This document shows, piece by piece, positions 26,248 to 35,180 of a DNA stretch of 64,000 nt; positions within the stretch are counted from its first letter, which is position 1, and every line of letters starts with the position of its first letter. Where the stretch lies: NCBI RefSeq assembly GCF_016806065.1, contig NZ_CP032406.1, positions 310,001-374,000 of the forward strand. The letters run 5' to 3'. Origin of the DNA: Rhizobium rosettiformans (GTDB lineage: Bacteria > Pseudomonadota > Alphaproteobacteria > Rhizobiales > Rhizobiaceae). The position numbers and the translations under genes are program-made. The notes under the pieces are model-generated. The model had not been told where the DNA came from. It made no database searches and worked only from the letters and a program-made list of their open reading frames with translations.

Positions 26248-27249
26248 TCAACCCGTAACGTGCTTGAAGAATGGCGTGTTGGCGGGTGCAGCCATCAGGC
26301 GGTCGAGCTCGTCATCGAGGTGCAGGATCGATATCGAGGCGCCGGCCATTTCCATCGAGGTTGCAAACTCTCCAATCCAGACATGCTTGAGGTTCACACC
26401 GCGGGCATCGAGCAGCTGGCGGACACGGCGGAAGAGGATGTAGAGTTCCTCCAGCGGCGTACCGCCCAGCCCGTTGATCAGGACCGCTACATCATCACCT
26501 GACTTGTAGTCAGTCTCGTTGAAGATGCGATCCATCATCTCGTCGACAACGGCGTCTGCTGCGCCAAGCTTCTTGCGGCTGATGCCGGGCTCGCCATGGA
26601 TCCCCATGCCGATTTCCATCTCGTCTTCGCCGATCGAAAACGTGGCATGACCGATTTCGGGCACGACGCAGCTGGAAAGAGCAACACCCATGGTGCGGGT
26701 CTTCATCCGAGCCTTGTCGGCAATTCGTGCGACCTCGTCGAGCGACAGACCTTCGGCGGCAGCAGCACCTGCCGCCTTGTAGATGAAGAAGATGCCGGCC
26801 ACGCCGCGGCGCTTGTGCTCTTCTCCAACAATCGAGGAGGCCACGTCATCGTTGCCGACGACCTGCTTGACGGCAATGCCATCGAGATCTGCCAATTCGG
26901 CGGCCATGTCGAAATTGATGATGTCGCCTGAGTAATTGCCATAGATGTAAAGGACACCGGCGCCCTGATCGACGGCCTTGGTCACCTGATACATCTGCTC
27001 GGCACTGGGGGACTGGAAGACACCGCCTACGGCTGCACCGTCGAGCATGCCGTCGCCGACAAAGCCTAAGAATGTCGGCAGGTGACCGGAGCCACCGCCC
27101 GTGGTGAGGCCGACCTTGCCCGCCTTTGGCTTTGCCGTCACCAGGCAACGCAGATCGTCATTCACATAGGTGACCATCGGATGAGCCGCATAGATGCCCT
27201 CGAGCATTTCGTCGACGAAGTTGACCGGATCGTTGAGAAACTTCTTCAC
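26248..27249 (-). CDS. dhaK: DhaK-type ketose-binding kinase subunit
   Basis: The 333-residue substrate-binding subunit of a Dak-type kinase: TTGGGSGHLPTFLGFVGDGM (about 49-68) and GMGIHGEPG with the hemiaminal-forming histidine (about 215). I set the start at GTG 27249 (MKKFLNDPVNFVDEMLEG), since GGAGG stands five bases before it and MKKFxNDP is the usual beginning of DhaK. The GTG at 27261 lies ahead of this ribosome site and is unlikely. It follows the permease gene in the operon and precedes dhaL. The ketose could be dihydroxyacetone, erythrulose or a deoxy or branched analogue. Confidence 0.85.
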   Translation of the reverse strand: MKKFLNDPVNFVDEMLEGIYAAHPMVTYVNDDLRCLVTAKPKAGKVGLTTGGGSGHLPTFLGFVGDGMLDGAAVGGVFQSPSAEQMYQVTKAVDQGAGVLYIYGNYSGDIINFDMAAELADLDGIAVKQVVGNDDVASSIVGEEHKRRGVAGIFFIYKAAGAAAAEGLSLDEVARIADKARMKTRTMGVALSSCVVPEIGHATFSIGEDEMEIGMGIHGEPGISRKKLGAADAVVDEMMDRIFNETDYKSGDDVAVLINGLGGTPLEELYILFRRVRQLLDARGVNLKHVWIGEFATSMEMAGASISILHLDDELDRLMAAPANTPFFKHVTG

Positions 27250-27263
27250 TTTATCCTCCACTG

Positions 27264-28295
27264 TTACTTTTTGCGCTGACGCGTGACGAAGAAGGCAGCT
27301 GCAAGCAGGATGAAGCTGCCGACCACCAGTCGCTGCCAGGTGCTTGGGATCCCGACGAGAACCAGAACGCTGTTGATGACCACGACCAGGAGAACGCCGA
27401 GAATGGTGCCGAGAACTGTGCCGGTCCCACCGGTAATGCGGGCGCCGCCCAAGACGACGGCCGCGATCACGTTGATTTCCGTGCCGACCAGATCAAAGGG
27501 GTTTGCCTGCCGGTTGGCGCAAACATGAATGATCCCGGCAAGGCCGGCCAAAGCGCCGGCATAGCCGAATAGAAACAGATGCACCGTGCGCAGGCTGTAG
27601 CCCAGACGCTCGGCAATATTGGCATTGCCGCCTACGGCAAAGATTGCCCGCCCCATGAGCGTCCGGTTCAAAATCCACCAGGTCAGGATGGCGGCGAGCG
27701 GAAGCACAAGGAAATAGAAGGGCAAGGTGACGAGGGCGCCATTGGCGGTTTCGAACTGCAGAAGCGGCATTCGCCCGAAGGCCCCCATTTGCGGCGGCAG
27801 CGACATGATCCAGACGGTGCCAATGAAGGACAGAAGAAACCCGCGAAACAGATACTGGGTGCCGATCGTCACGATCAGCGATGGCACCCGCAGGTGATGA
27901 ACGAGAAGGCCGTTGATCATGCCAAGGAGGACGCCGCCTGCCATCGCGATCAGAATGATGACAATGATTGGCAGTCCTGGCAGATAGGTCTGCACCAGAA
28001 GGGTCACCGAATACATGGTGAAGGCGGCAATCGCGGTGAACGAGACATCGATGCCGCCGGCTGCCAGAATGACGAAGACGCCGAGCGCAAAAAGTCCCAT
28101 CACGACGCTTGCACGGCCGATATCGATCAGGGTCGACGGCTGAAGAAAGGCCGGATTGGCAATCGAAACGGCAACACAGATGGTCACGAGAAGAGCAAAG
28201 GTGATTGTCTCGGGCCGTCGCCGTATCAGATCTGCCAGACTGAAAGAGCGCGCATGTGTTGAAGAAGGGGCCGTGTCGGCTTTGGTCGTGTTCAT
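27264..28295 (-). CDS. RbsC-type sugar ABC transporter permease
   Basis: A 343-residue permease of the ribose-type (CUT2) family with eight to ten transmembrane segments; the first is near residues 35-55. The conserved GVFVILAAGGIDVSFTAIAAF (about 75-95) is the family signature and the loop NANIAERLGYSLR (about 220-232) the ATPase-coupling segment. Its start overlaps the stop of the ATPase gene (ATGA). A second permease of the same family is the first gene of the operon, so the importer is likely a heterodimer rather than an RbsC homodimer. Confidence 0.9.
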   Translation of the reverse strand: MNTTKADTAPSSTHARSFSLADLIRRRPETITFALLVTICVAVSIANPAFLQPSTLIDIGRASVVMGLFALGVFVILAAGGIDVSFTAIAAFTMYSVTLLVQTYLPGLPIIVIILIAMAGGVLLGMINGLLVHHLRVPSLIVTIGTQYLFRGFLLSFIGTVWIMSLPPQMGAFGRMPLLQFETANGALVTLPFYFLVLPLAAILTWWILNRTLMGRAIFAVGGNANIAERLGYSLRTVHLFLFGYAGALAGLAGIIHVCANRQANPFDLVGTEINVIAAVVLGGARITGGTGTVLGTILGVLLVVVINSVLVLVGIPSTWQRLVVGSFILLAAAFFVTRQRKK

Positions 28296-29845
28296 TGTGC
28301 AGCCCCCTTTTCACTGCCAAGCATTGCCCGGTAGAGATCGTCTTCGGACGCCTTGTCTGCTTGGAATTCTGAAACGATCTGGCCGCCATTCATGACCATG
28401 ATCCGGTCGGCGTTTTGCAAGAGTTCCGGCAGATCGTCACTGACGATGATCAGCCCCATGCCGGATTGCGACAGGGATTGGATCACCTTGTAGATCGTGT
28501 CCTTTGAGCCGACATCGACACCGACGGTCGGACCATGCAGGATGAGGAGCTTTGGCAGAATGCTCAGCCAGCGACCGATCAGGACGCGCTGCTGGTTTCC
28601 GCCGGAAAGCGAGCCAACCGGCAAGTCGATGTTCTTCGTATTGAGGCGCATCTGTGCCGAGAGATCATCGGCAAGTCCCCTCGCCCGATTGCGATCGATT
28701 ACGCCGATCCCGTTTGTCAGATCCCGAAGGATCAAGGCGATCTCGTTGTCGAGGATGGATTTGTCGAGAAACAGACCTTCTGCCAGACGATCTTCCGGGA
28801 CATATCCGATCCCGTGTTTGATCGCGTCTGCGGGAGAAGTCAGTCTGACCTGCGCCTCGTCGATCAGCATCTTTCCCCGCCCGATCGGCATGACACCGGC
28901 CAGTGCCATGGCAAGCTCGTTTCGACCGGAATCGGCAAGACCGGTGATGCCGAGGATCTCTCCGCGGCGAAGCGCAAGCGACACGCCTTCGACATTATCG
29001 GTGTGCAGACCGTCGACCTTAAAGAAGATTTCGCCGTCGGGCCGTCCCTCACGATAGCGGGTGGCTGTGATCTGCCGCCCGGTCATCAATTCAGACAGGT
29101 CATCCTTGGTGAAGCTTGCGATTGGACCTTGCGCCACGCATTTTCCGTCGCGAAACACGATGGCGTTGCCGCCGATCCGGTAGCATTCCTCGAGCTTGTG
29201 GGTGACGAAGAGCACGGTCACGCCCTCAAGCCGCAAGCGCTCGACGACATCAATCAGGTTGTCCACCTCTCGCCTGGTCAAAGAGGTGGTCGGCTCATCC
29301 ATGATGACGAGCTTTGCCCTTGTGGCAATCGCGCGAGCGATCGCGACCAGTTGCCGTGAGGCAAGCGGCAGATCCGAGACGATTTCCTGCAGGAAGGTGC
29401 GGTCCGTGGGCAGGCCAACAGCTGCAAGCGCGCGGGCTGCTGTCTCGCGCATCTGGCTGCGGTTAAAAAGACGCGCCAGTCGTCCGCCAGCCGACACGAG
29501 CTGCTCGGTCAGGGCGACATTTTCGGCGACCGTCAGATTGGGCAAGAGCGAGAGATCCTGATAGACGGTCTCGATCCCGGCTGCCAGCGACTGGATCGCA
29601 GTGAGAGCGGCATAGCTCTTGCCCTCCAGCACGATCTCTCCAGAAGACGGCGGGTGCGCACCGGACATGATCTTGATGACCGTGCTCTTGCCGCAGCCGT
29701 TTTCACCCAAAAGGTGATAGACCTGGCCTCGGGCAAGCGTCAGGTTAATGCCCCTGAGCGCATGCACGCCACCAAACCACTTCTCGACATTGTTCAATCT
29801 GAGCAGCTCTAAAGGCTGCTCAACGCTTTTATGCATTGCGACCAC
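28292..29845 (-). CDS. RbsA-type sugar ABC transporter ATPase (double nucleotide-binding domain)
   Basis: A 517-residue double ATPase of the CUT2 family. The first half has Walker A LGENGCGKST (about 48-57) and Walker B LVIMDEPTTS; its signature is SDLPLASRQLVAIARA, a weak one, usual for domain one. The second half has the intact signature LSGGNQQRV and Walker-like LLILHGPTVGVDVGS, with glycine-proline where many have DEP or DPT. The start is GTG 29845, ten bases after a GAGGA; ATG 29836 is possible. A hairpin separates it from the binding-protein gene. Energises import of the sugar handled by the operon. Confidence 0.88.
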   Translation of the reverse strand: MVAMHKSVEQPLELLRLNNVEKWFGGVHALRGINLTLARGQVYHLLGENGCGKSTVIKIMSGAHPPSSGEIVLEGKSYAALTAIQSLAAGIETVYQDLSLLPNLTVAENVALTEQLVSAGGRLARLFNRSQMRETAARALAAVGLPTDRTFLQEIVSDLPLASRQLVAIARAIATRAKLVIMDEPTTSLTRREVDNLIDVVERLRLEGVTVLFVTHKLEECYRIGGNAIVFRDGKCVAQGPIASFTKDDLSELMTGRQITATRYREGRPDGEIFFKVDGLHTDNVEGVSLALRRGEILGITGLADSGRNELAMALAGVMPIGRGKMLIDEAQVRLTSPADAIKHGIGYVPEDRLAEGLFLDKSILDNEIALILRDLTNGIGVIDRNRARGLADDLSAQMRLNTKNIDLPVGSLSGGNQQRVLIGRWLSILPKLLILHGPTVGVDVGSKDTIYKVIQSLSQSGMGLIIVSDDLPELLQNADRIMVMNGGQIVSEFQADKASEDDLYRAMLGSEKGAAQ

Positions 29846-29894
29846 GGCAACAGGATCCTCATTTTATCCGCAGGCGGTTTCAAGCTGCGGCGGT

Positions 29895-29921
29895 GTGACC
29901 GGGAGAAGATCTCCCGGTCAC
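29895..29921 (-). promoter_or_regulatory. Perfect 12-bp RNA hairpin after the binding-protein gene
   Basis: GTGACCGGGAGA (29895-29906) pairs perfectly with TCTCCCGGTCAC (29910-29921) around a three-base loop, 15 bases after the stop of the binding-protein gene. There is no T-run on the minus strand, so full termination is doubtful. It should stabilise the upstream mRNA or reduce transcription into the ATPase gene. Confidence 0.65.
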
Positions 29922-29935
29922 GGCTACTCGAAGGA

Positions 29936-30946
29936 TCAGAACAGGAAGTCCTTGTAGGTCGCCTTGTCGGCGAGAACCATGCCGTTTCCGACAACCAGCA
30001 AGCCTTTGCCAGCGCCCTGCTTGACGGTCACCTTTTCATAGCCGGGGACACCGAGATCCATGCCGTCGGTGAGCTCCTTCTTTTCAAGCAGGAGCTTGGC
30101 GATCGTGTTCATCGCCATGCCGGCCTTTTGCGGATCCCAGAAACCGATCGCGGTGATTGCGCCTGACTCAAGCAGGTCTGCCGAGGGGTTCGGCAGGCCG
30201 GTGCCGACGAGGCAGACCTTGCCGCTCAGGCCGGCTTCGTCGATTGCACGACCAACACCGAGGACGTCATTGCCGGCAGAAGTCTGGAAGCCCTTGATGT
30301 CGGGATGCTTGCGCAGGATTTCCTTGGCCTTTTCATAGGTCGCATTGGCATCGTCGAAGGACTCGTTATTGGCGTCAACGAGTTGCATGCCGGCATACTT
30401 CTTGGCGTTCTCTTCGCCTGCACCGACCCACTGCATGTGGGTGCGGCTGCCAAGCGAACCGACGAATGTCGTCCACTTGCCTTCCTTGCCCATGCATTCG
30501 GCAAGGCGCTCGTTGAGGGCTGCACCATAATCGGCGTTGTCGAAGGCTTCGACATTGGCATTGGTGTTGATCTGGTTGTCGGCCTCATGGGTGACGACAA
30601 CGATGCCACGTTCCATGGCGCGCTGCAGCGTGCCTTCAAGCACAGCCGGATCCATCGGAACGACGGCAAGCGCGTCCACGCCCTTGGCAACGAGGTCGTT
30701 GACGATCTGCAGCTGCTGGGCGGAGTCGGCGGTCGCCGGACCGCTCTGGCTTGCAACCACATCAGCATTGGCTTCCTGGAAGGCAACCACGCCGGTGTTC
30801 ATGCGATCGAACCACGGGATACCGCTGATCTTGACCACCGTTGCGATCACCGGCTTTTCCTGGGCCACGAGCACGCCGACTGAGCCTCCCAGCGAGACGG
30901 CTGCAAGTGCTGTGCCGAGCATCATTTTTTTAACAAACGAGTTCAT
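29936..30946 (-). CDS. RbsB-type sugar-binding protein
   Basis: A 336-residue periplasmic binding protein of the ribose/galactose type with a signal peptide (KKMMLGTALAAVSLGGSVGVLVA, cut near residue 28) and then QEKPVIATVVKISGIPWFDR. The start at ATG 30946 has GGAGG five bases ahead; the in-frame GTG at 30958 precedes that site. The conserved GVDALAVVPMDPAVLEG and TSAGNDVLGVGRAI match this fold. It is the second gene of the operon. Ligand unknown; a monosaccharide, pentitol or ketose is likely. Confidence 0.9.
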   Translation of the reverse strand: MNSFVKKMMLGTALAAVSLGGSVGVLVAQEKPVIATVVKISGIPWFDRMNTGVVAFQEANADVVASQSGPATADSAQQLQIVNDLVAKGVDALAVVPMDPAVLEGTLQRAMERGIVVVTHEADNQINTNANVEAFDNADYGAALNERLAECMGKEGKWTTFVGSLGSRTHMQWVGAGEENAKKYAGMQLVDANNESFDDANATYEKAKEILRKHPDIKGFQTSAGNDVLGVGRAIDEAGLSGKVCLVGTGLPNPSADLLESGAITAIGFWDPQKAGMAMNTIAKLLLEKKELTDGMDLGVPGYEKVTVKQGAGKGLLVVGNGMVLADKATYKDFLF

Positions 30947-30976
30947 GCTTTCCTCCACAAATTTTCCCTCGCTTTG

Positions 30977-31999
30977 TTACTTCGGCGATTGAGGGACAGA
31001 CGCCGAAGGATCTTCAGATCGACGCATGGGGGCGAAGAAACCCATCACGTCGTAGCGACCGACAGCCAGGAAGGTGAGCAACAGAGCTCCCCAGGCGAAG
31101 TCTCGGACGAAGTTGGAAAGGCCGCCGAAGTTCAAAAGGCTCGACATCAGCTGGAGGGCGACCGCACTCAACACCACACAAACCACGCGGCCATAGCCAC
31201 CTTCGGGGCGAACACCCGCCATCACCGCAATCAGGATGGCGATCAAGAGATAGGAGCTGCCATAGTCGAACTTCACGTTGACGTTGCGAGCCGCGATGAT
31301 GATGCCGGCGAGACCCGACAGCGTTCCCGACAGGGCATAGGTCGAAAGGATCACGCCGTTTTTCGGGAAGCCGGCAAAGGTCGCAGCCTTGGGGTTCGTC
31401 CCCATCAGCATCAACCAGAGACCAAAGGGCGTGAACTTCAACACGGCGCCAATCAGGGTTGCGACGACGATGAAGATGATGAAGCTGATCGGCACGCCAA
31501 ACAACATGTCGTTGCCAAGGCTCGACAAGAGAGCCGGACTGCCGACCGTCACGGCACGCCCTTGAGAGACAACAATCGCAAGGCCCATGAATGCCATCTG
31601 GGTGCCAAGCGTGCACAGGATCGGCGTGATCTGGAAGCGGGCAATCAGAAACCCGTTAAAGAGGCCGCCCGCAAAGCCGACCAGAAGGCAGCCAAGCATG
31701 AAGCCCAGGCTGAATGTCGTCGGATCGGACGCCGGCCCGAGGATCGATACCATCAGAACCGCAGAGACGACGCCTGAGAGATTGGCAAGCGCGATGCCTG
31801 AAAGATCAATGCCACCATTGCCGGCACACATGGCGAGCATGACACCGATGGCCAGAAGCCCGATTTCGGGCACCTGACCTGCCATGGATTGCAGATTGAA
31901 CAGCGACAGAAAGGAGCCGCCAGAGATCACCACTCCAGCAACAAGCAGCAGGGCGTTCATGATGACAAGCATCACGAATTGGCCGTCGGTTCGCCGCAT
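30977..31999 (-). CDS. RbsC-type sugar ABC transporter permease, first gene of the operon
   Basis: The 340-residue CUT2 permease has the family signature GLLAIGVMLAMCAGNGGIDL (about 46-65) and about eight to ten membrane segments. It starts at ATG 31999 behind GGGAGGAG and faces the LacI gene across 185 bases containing operator-like repeats. It is only distantly similar to the second permease of this operon. A permease as first gene, before the binding protein, is unusual in ribose-type operons. The C-terminal tail (RRSEDPSASVPQSPK) is cytoplasmic and polar. Confidence 0.9.
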   Translation of the reverse strand: MRRTDGQFVMLVIMNALLLVAGVVISGGSFLSLFNLQSMAGQVPEIGLLAIGVMLAMCAGNGGIDLSGIALANLSGVVSAVLMVSILGPASDPTTFSLGFMLGCLLVGFAGGLFNGFLIARFQITPILCTLGTQMAFMGLAIVVSQGRAVTVGSPALLSSLGNDMLFGVPISFIIFIVVATLIGAVLKFTPFGLWLMLMGTNPKAATFAGFPKNGVILSTYALSGTLSGLAGIIIAARNVNVKFDYGSSYLLIAILIAVMAGVRPEGGYGRVVCVVLSAVALQLMSSLLNFGGLSNFVRDFAWGALLLTFLAVGRYDVMGFFAPMRRSEDPSASVPQSPK

Positions 32000-32012
32000 G
32001 GTCTCCTCCCAT

Positions 32013-32153
32013 GTTTAGTGAACGTTTCACGACTTCACTAAACGCTAACAAAGCAGAAACCCGGTGGCAAGCCCTATTTTGCGCGCAAATCCGATTGCGA
32101 ACGGATAGCAATTGCCGTAAACATCCGGCTTAACGATTAGATTGTTTAGTAAA
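32013..32153. promoter_or_regulatory. Operator repeats in the divergent LacI/transport promoter region
   Basis: GTTTAGTGAA at 32013-32022 is mirrored by TTCACTAAAC at 32034-32043 with 11 bases between, and GTTTAGTAAA recurs at 32144-32153, directly before the LacI gene. Within the first copy, GTGAACGTTTCAC (32018-32030) is a further small palindrome with a CG centre. These are the obvious candidates for binding by the adjacent LacI protein, which would then control both the minus-strand sugar operon and its own operon. Confidence 0.6.
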
Positions 32154-32184
32154 TTATCTCGCAGATGCAGCATTTGGGACAGCG

Positions 32185-33264
32185 ATGAAGAAGGGCAAGA
32201 ACCTGACGATCAGAGACATCGCGGAGGCCGCCGGGGTCTCTGCAGCAACGGTGTCTCTCGTCTTGAACGGCAAGGGTGACATCTCAGGCGTCACGCGCGC
32301 CAAGGTTCTCGAAGCTGTGGCAAGTCTGAACTATGTGCCAAGGGCCAGCAAATCGACGAGTGAGCCCGGCGAAACCCTTCGCTTTCTCAAGATCGCCAAG
32401 CACGGCCATACCGTCAATCGCGACCACAGCGTCTTCATTTCAGACTATATCGACGGCATGTCGGCGGAAGCGACAAGGCGCAACTACACGCTCGAAGTGG
32501 TGAGCTTCGAAGGCCAGCCAATCAGCTCTGTTGCGGAATCGCTTGCCGGATCACCGATTTCGGGTGTCGTGGCCCTTGGCACCGAGTTAACAGAGGCCGA
32601 CATCCGTCTCATCCAGGGCCTTGGATATCCGACTGTTTTCATCGATACGTTCTTTGATGTCATCGACGCCAATTTCGTCGACATGAACAATGAGGACGCC
32701 GTCTTCAAGGTGCTGTCGCGCTTTCACCAGCAGGGCTTCAGGCGCATCGGCTTTGTCGCCTCGCATGTCGAGACGACGAACTTCAGGCTTCGCCGCGATG
32801 CCTTTTTCAAGAATATGGCGCGGCTCGGACTTTCGGTGGACGCGGCCGATATTCTCTCCGTGGAGTCGACCTATGACGGCGCTTACAGCGACACCCGCCA
32901 GCTATTGGCCGACGGCCTGGACCTGGCCGAATGTTATTTCTGCACCAATGACATCATCGCCTATGGCTTCATCCGCGCCTTGCGCGAGCATGGGCTGACC
33001 ATCCCGGATGATGTCTCGATCATCGGCTTCGACAACCTGCCCCAGAGCGCGACAATGGATCCGGGCCTGACAACGATCGAGGTCTCGAAACGAAAGATCG
33101 GCTATCTGGCAGTTACCATTCTCGATGATCTGATCAATTCGACCGAACCCCAGCCGGCGGTCAAAATCCTGGTCGGCGCTGATCTCGTCTTGCGCGGAAG
33201 CCACGAGAAGCTCGTGCAGCGCAACAAGACGCGTGCTGCAAAACTGCAGATCCCAGCGCAATGA
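32185..33264 (+). CDS. LacI-family regulator of the split-Dak sugar operon
   Basis: A 359-residue LacI/GalR regulator with an N-terminal helix-turn-helix (TIRDIAEAAGVSAATVSLVL) and the sensor domain after about residue 65. The hinge region lacks the usual NxxARxL motif and reads YVPRASKSTSEPGE, so DNA contacts in the minor groove may differ. It faces the transporter operon at 31999 and is followed, with ATGA overlap, by the racemase-like gene and then the aldo/keto reductase. Thus both arms of the locus share one promoter region. Effector unknown. Confidence 0.9.
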   Translation: MKKGKNLTIRDIAEAAGVSAATVSLVLNGKGDISGVTRAKVLEAVASLNYVPRASKSTSEPGETLRFLKIAKHGHTVNRDHSVFISDYIDGMSAEATRRNYTLEVVSFEGQPISSVAESLAGSPISGVVALGTELTEADIRLIQGLGYPTVFIDTFFDVIDANFVDMNNEDAVFKVLSRFHQQGFRRIGFVASHVETTNFRLRRDAFFKNMARLGLSVDAADILSVESTYDGAYSDTRQLLADGLDLAECYFCTNDIIAYGFIRALREHGLTIPDDVSIIGFDNLPQSATMDPGLTTIEVSKRKIGYLAVTILDDLINSTEPQPAVKILVGADLVLRGSHEKLVQRNKTRAAKLQIPAQ

Positions 33265-33992
33265 CTGGCGACATGATTGGCCAAGCCAAGGACCAGATAG
33301 TGGCCAAGCCGCAGATGCCGCAGCCGCGCAAACTAACCTTCATCCATACGGTCGGGTCCCTGGAGCCCGTCTTTGCCCTGCTTGCAGCCGAACGGTTGCC
33401 GAACTGGCACATTGCCTCGATCCTGGACGAAAGCCTGCTCTCAAGTGTGATTGCCAATGGCCATGTGGCTGAGGACGTTTCTGACCGCCTCGCAAGCCAT
33501 GTCAATACAGCGAGAGCGAACGGCAGCAGCGCCATCATCGTTACGTGCTCGACACTTGGAGAGGCCGTCGACGCCCTGGCTGCCAAGAGCGCAACACCGC
33601 TTTTTCGGATCGACAGAGGCATGGCGGAACGGGCCGTCAGTCAGGCATCGACGATCGGCATTCTTGCGACCTTGCCAACCACGCTTGAGCCGACCACCCG
33701 GCTTCTTGAAAGCACAGCCAAGCGAATGGGCCGTCCATGCAAATTCGTCTCACAGCTTGTCAACGAGGCCTTTGCACAGCTGAAGAGCGGAAACCCGGAA
33801 ACTCATGACCTTCTGGTGCAGGAGGCCTATGCAGCACTTTCAGCCGAAGTTGAGCTCGTTGTTCTGGCTCAGGCGTCCATGGCGCGTGCCCTGCAGGCGG
33901 GACAGCACGATCGGCCTTACCTGACGAGCCCTGAACTGGGCATGGACCAGATTGCCAGCTTGCTGCGCCTGTCGCGCATGTCGGCTGACTGA
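33261..33992 (+). CDS. Aspartate/glutamate/hydantoin racemase-like protein
   Basis: A 243-residue cytoplasmic protein resembling the Asp/Glu racemase superfamily. It has VTCSTLGEAVDAL (about 93-105) with one of the two catalytic cysteines. The second cysteine motif, usually GCT or ACT near residue 180-200, is not visible: the region reads EVELVVLAQASMARAL, with QAS in its place. The protein may therefore not be a two-base racemase, and could instead be an isomerase or lyase. It follows the LacI gene with ATGA overlap and precedes the aldo/keto reductase by 13 bases. It should act on the sugar or sugar acid handled here. Confidence 0.7.
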   Translation: MTGDMIGQAKDQIVAKPQMPQPRKLTFIHTVGSLEPVFALLAAERLPNWHIASILDESLLSSVIANGHVAEDVSDRLASHVNTARANGSSAIIVTCSTLGEAVDALAAKSATPLFRIDRGMAERAVSQASTIGILATLPTTLEPTTRLLESTAKRMGRPCKFVSQLVNEAFAQLKSGNPETHDLLVQEAYAALSAEVELVVLAQASMARALQAGQHDRPYLTSPELGMDQIASLLRLSRMSAD

Positions 33993-34005
33993 GGAGGAGG
34001 ATCAA

Positions 34006-35067
34006 ATGCAGTATAGAATGCTCGGCCGTTCGGGTCTCAAGGTGTCGGCCATTTCCATGGGCACGTTTTCCTTCGGCGGCGTCGGTGGATTCGCCAAGGT
34101 GGCAAACCAGGGCGTGGAGGAGGCGCGCCGGCTGATCGACAGCTGTATCGATCTCGGGGTCAACCTGTTTGACACGGCCAACATGTATTCGCTTGGGCGA
34201 TCCGAGGAAATCCTTGGTGAGGCGCTGGGCACAAAACGCAACGACGTGTTGATTTCGTCAAAGGCCCGCATGAGGATCGGCGACGGCCCCAATGACGAAG
34301 GCGCCTCCCGATATCACATCATCAGAGAATGCGAACGCTCGCTCAAGCGACTGAAGCGAGACCATATCGACATTTATTTCATGCATGAATGGGATGGGCT
34401 TACGCCACTCGACGAGACGCTCGAAGCCCTGCATACGCTGCGCGAGCAGGGCAAGATCCGCTACATCGGCTGCTCGAACTATTCGGGCTGGCACATCATG
34501 AAAGCCCTGCAGATCTCGGACAACAAGGGTCTGCCACGTTTCGTCACCCAGCAGATCCACTATACGCTGGAGGCGCGCGAGGCAGAATATGAACTCCTGC
34601 CGCTCTCGGTCGACCAGGGGCTTGGGGTGATGGTGTGGAGCCCGCTTGCCGCCGGACTTCTGTCGGGTGCCTTTGCACGCAACAAGGCACCGGAGCAGTC
34701 GCGTCAGGCTCAAGGCTGGAGCGAGCCACCGATCCGCAACCAGGAACGGCTCTGGACCATCATCGATGTGCTCGAAGAGATTGCGACTGAGAGGGGCGTG
34801 TCCGTCGCTCAGGTCAGCCTTGCATGGACGCTGTCGCGCCCGGCCATTTCGACACTCGTTGTTGGCGGCCTCAACGAGAACCAGTTCCGCGACAATATCG
34901 TTGCAACCGACCTCACCCTTTCGGACCAGGAACTGTCCCGCCTCAACCTGGTTAGCCGCCCGCCTTACATCTATCCCTACTGGCATCAGCACAACTTCGC
35001 GGGCGATCGACTGTCGCCGGCGGATCAAGCGCTGCATCAATCCTTTGATGATCTGGGGATGGTTTGA
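34006..35067 (+). CDS. Aldo/keto reductase
   Basis: A 353-residue NADPH-dependent aldo/keto reductase of the YajO/Tas/AKR11-13-like group. The catalytic tetrad is visible: Asp in NLFDTANMYS (D51), Tyr (Y56), Lys in LISSKARM (K83) and His in DIYFMHEWD (H127). The start at 34006 has the strong site GAGGAGGAGG five bases ahead; an in-frame ATG at 33952 lies inside the previous gene. Third gene of the LacI operon. It would interconvert an aldose or ketose and its polyol, which fits the ketose kinases encoded on the opposite strand. Confidence 0.9.
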   Translation: MQYRMLGRSGLKVSAISMGTFSFGGVGGFAKVANQGVEEARRLIDSCIDLGVNLFDTANMYSLGRSEEILGEALGTKRNDVLISSKARMRIGDGPNDEGASRYHIIRECERSLKRLKRDHIDIYFMHEWDGLTPLDETLEALHTLREQGKIRYIGCSNYSGWHIMKALQISDNKGLPRFVTQQIHYTLEAREAEYELLPLSVDQGLGVMVWSPLAAGLLSGAFARNKAPEQSRQAQGWSEPPIRNQERLWTIIDVLEEIATERGVSVAQVSLAWTLSRPAISTLVVGGLNENQFRDNIVATDLTLSDQELSRLNLVSRPPYIYPYWHQHNFAGDRLSPADQALHQSFDDLGMV

Positions 35068-35123
35068 CGATCAGCAGACACCGCCGTACCGCCCGTTGCC
35101 AACGCGTTAGGCTTGCCGAAGCG

Positions 35124-35141
35124 CCTCGGCCTGTGCCGAGG
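35124..35141 (+). terminator. Possible terminator after the aldo/keto reductase
   Basis: CCTCGGC (35124-35130) pairs with GCCGAGG (35135-35141) around a four-base loop, 57 bases after the stop codon. A pyrimidine-rich stretch (TGTTTTCTTT) begins 11 bases further on. The distance to the T-run is longer than in a standard intrinsic terminator. Confidence 0.4.
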
Positions 35142-35180
35142 TCAGCGGCCGTGTGTTTTCTTTGCGCAGCATCCTGCGCC

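Noticed and set aside
34258..35040. A 260-codon minus-strand frame inside the aldo/keto reductase gene
   Set aside because: It lies wholly antisense to a gene with a clear family and catalytic residues. High GC makes long antisense frames common here.
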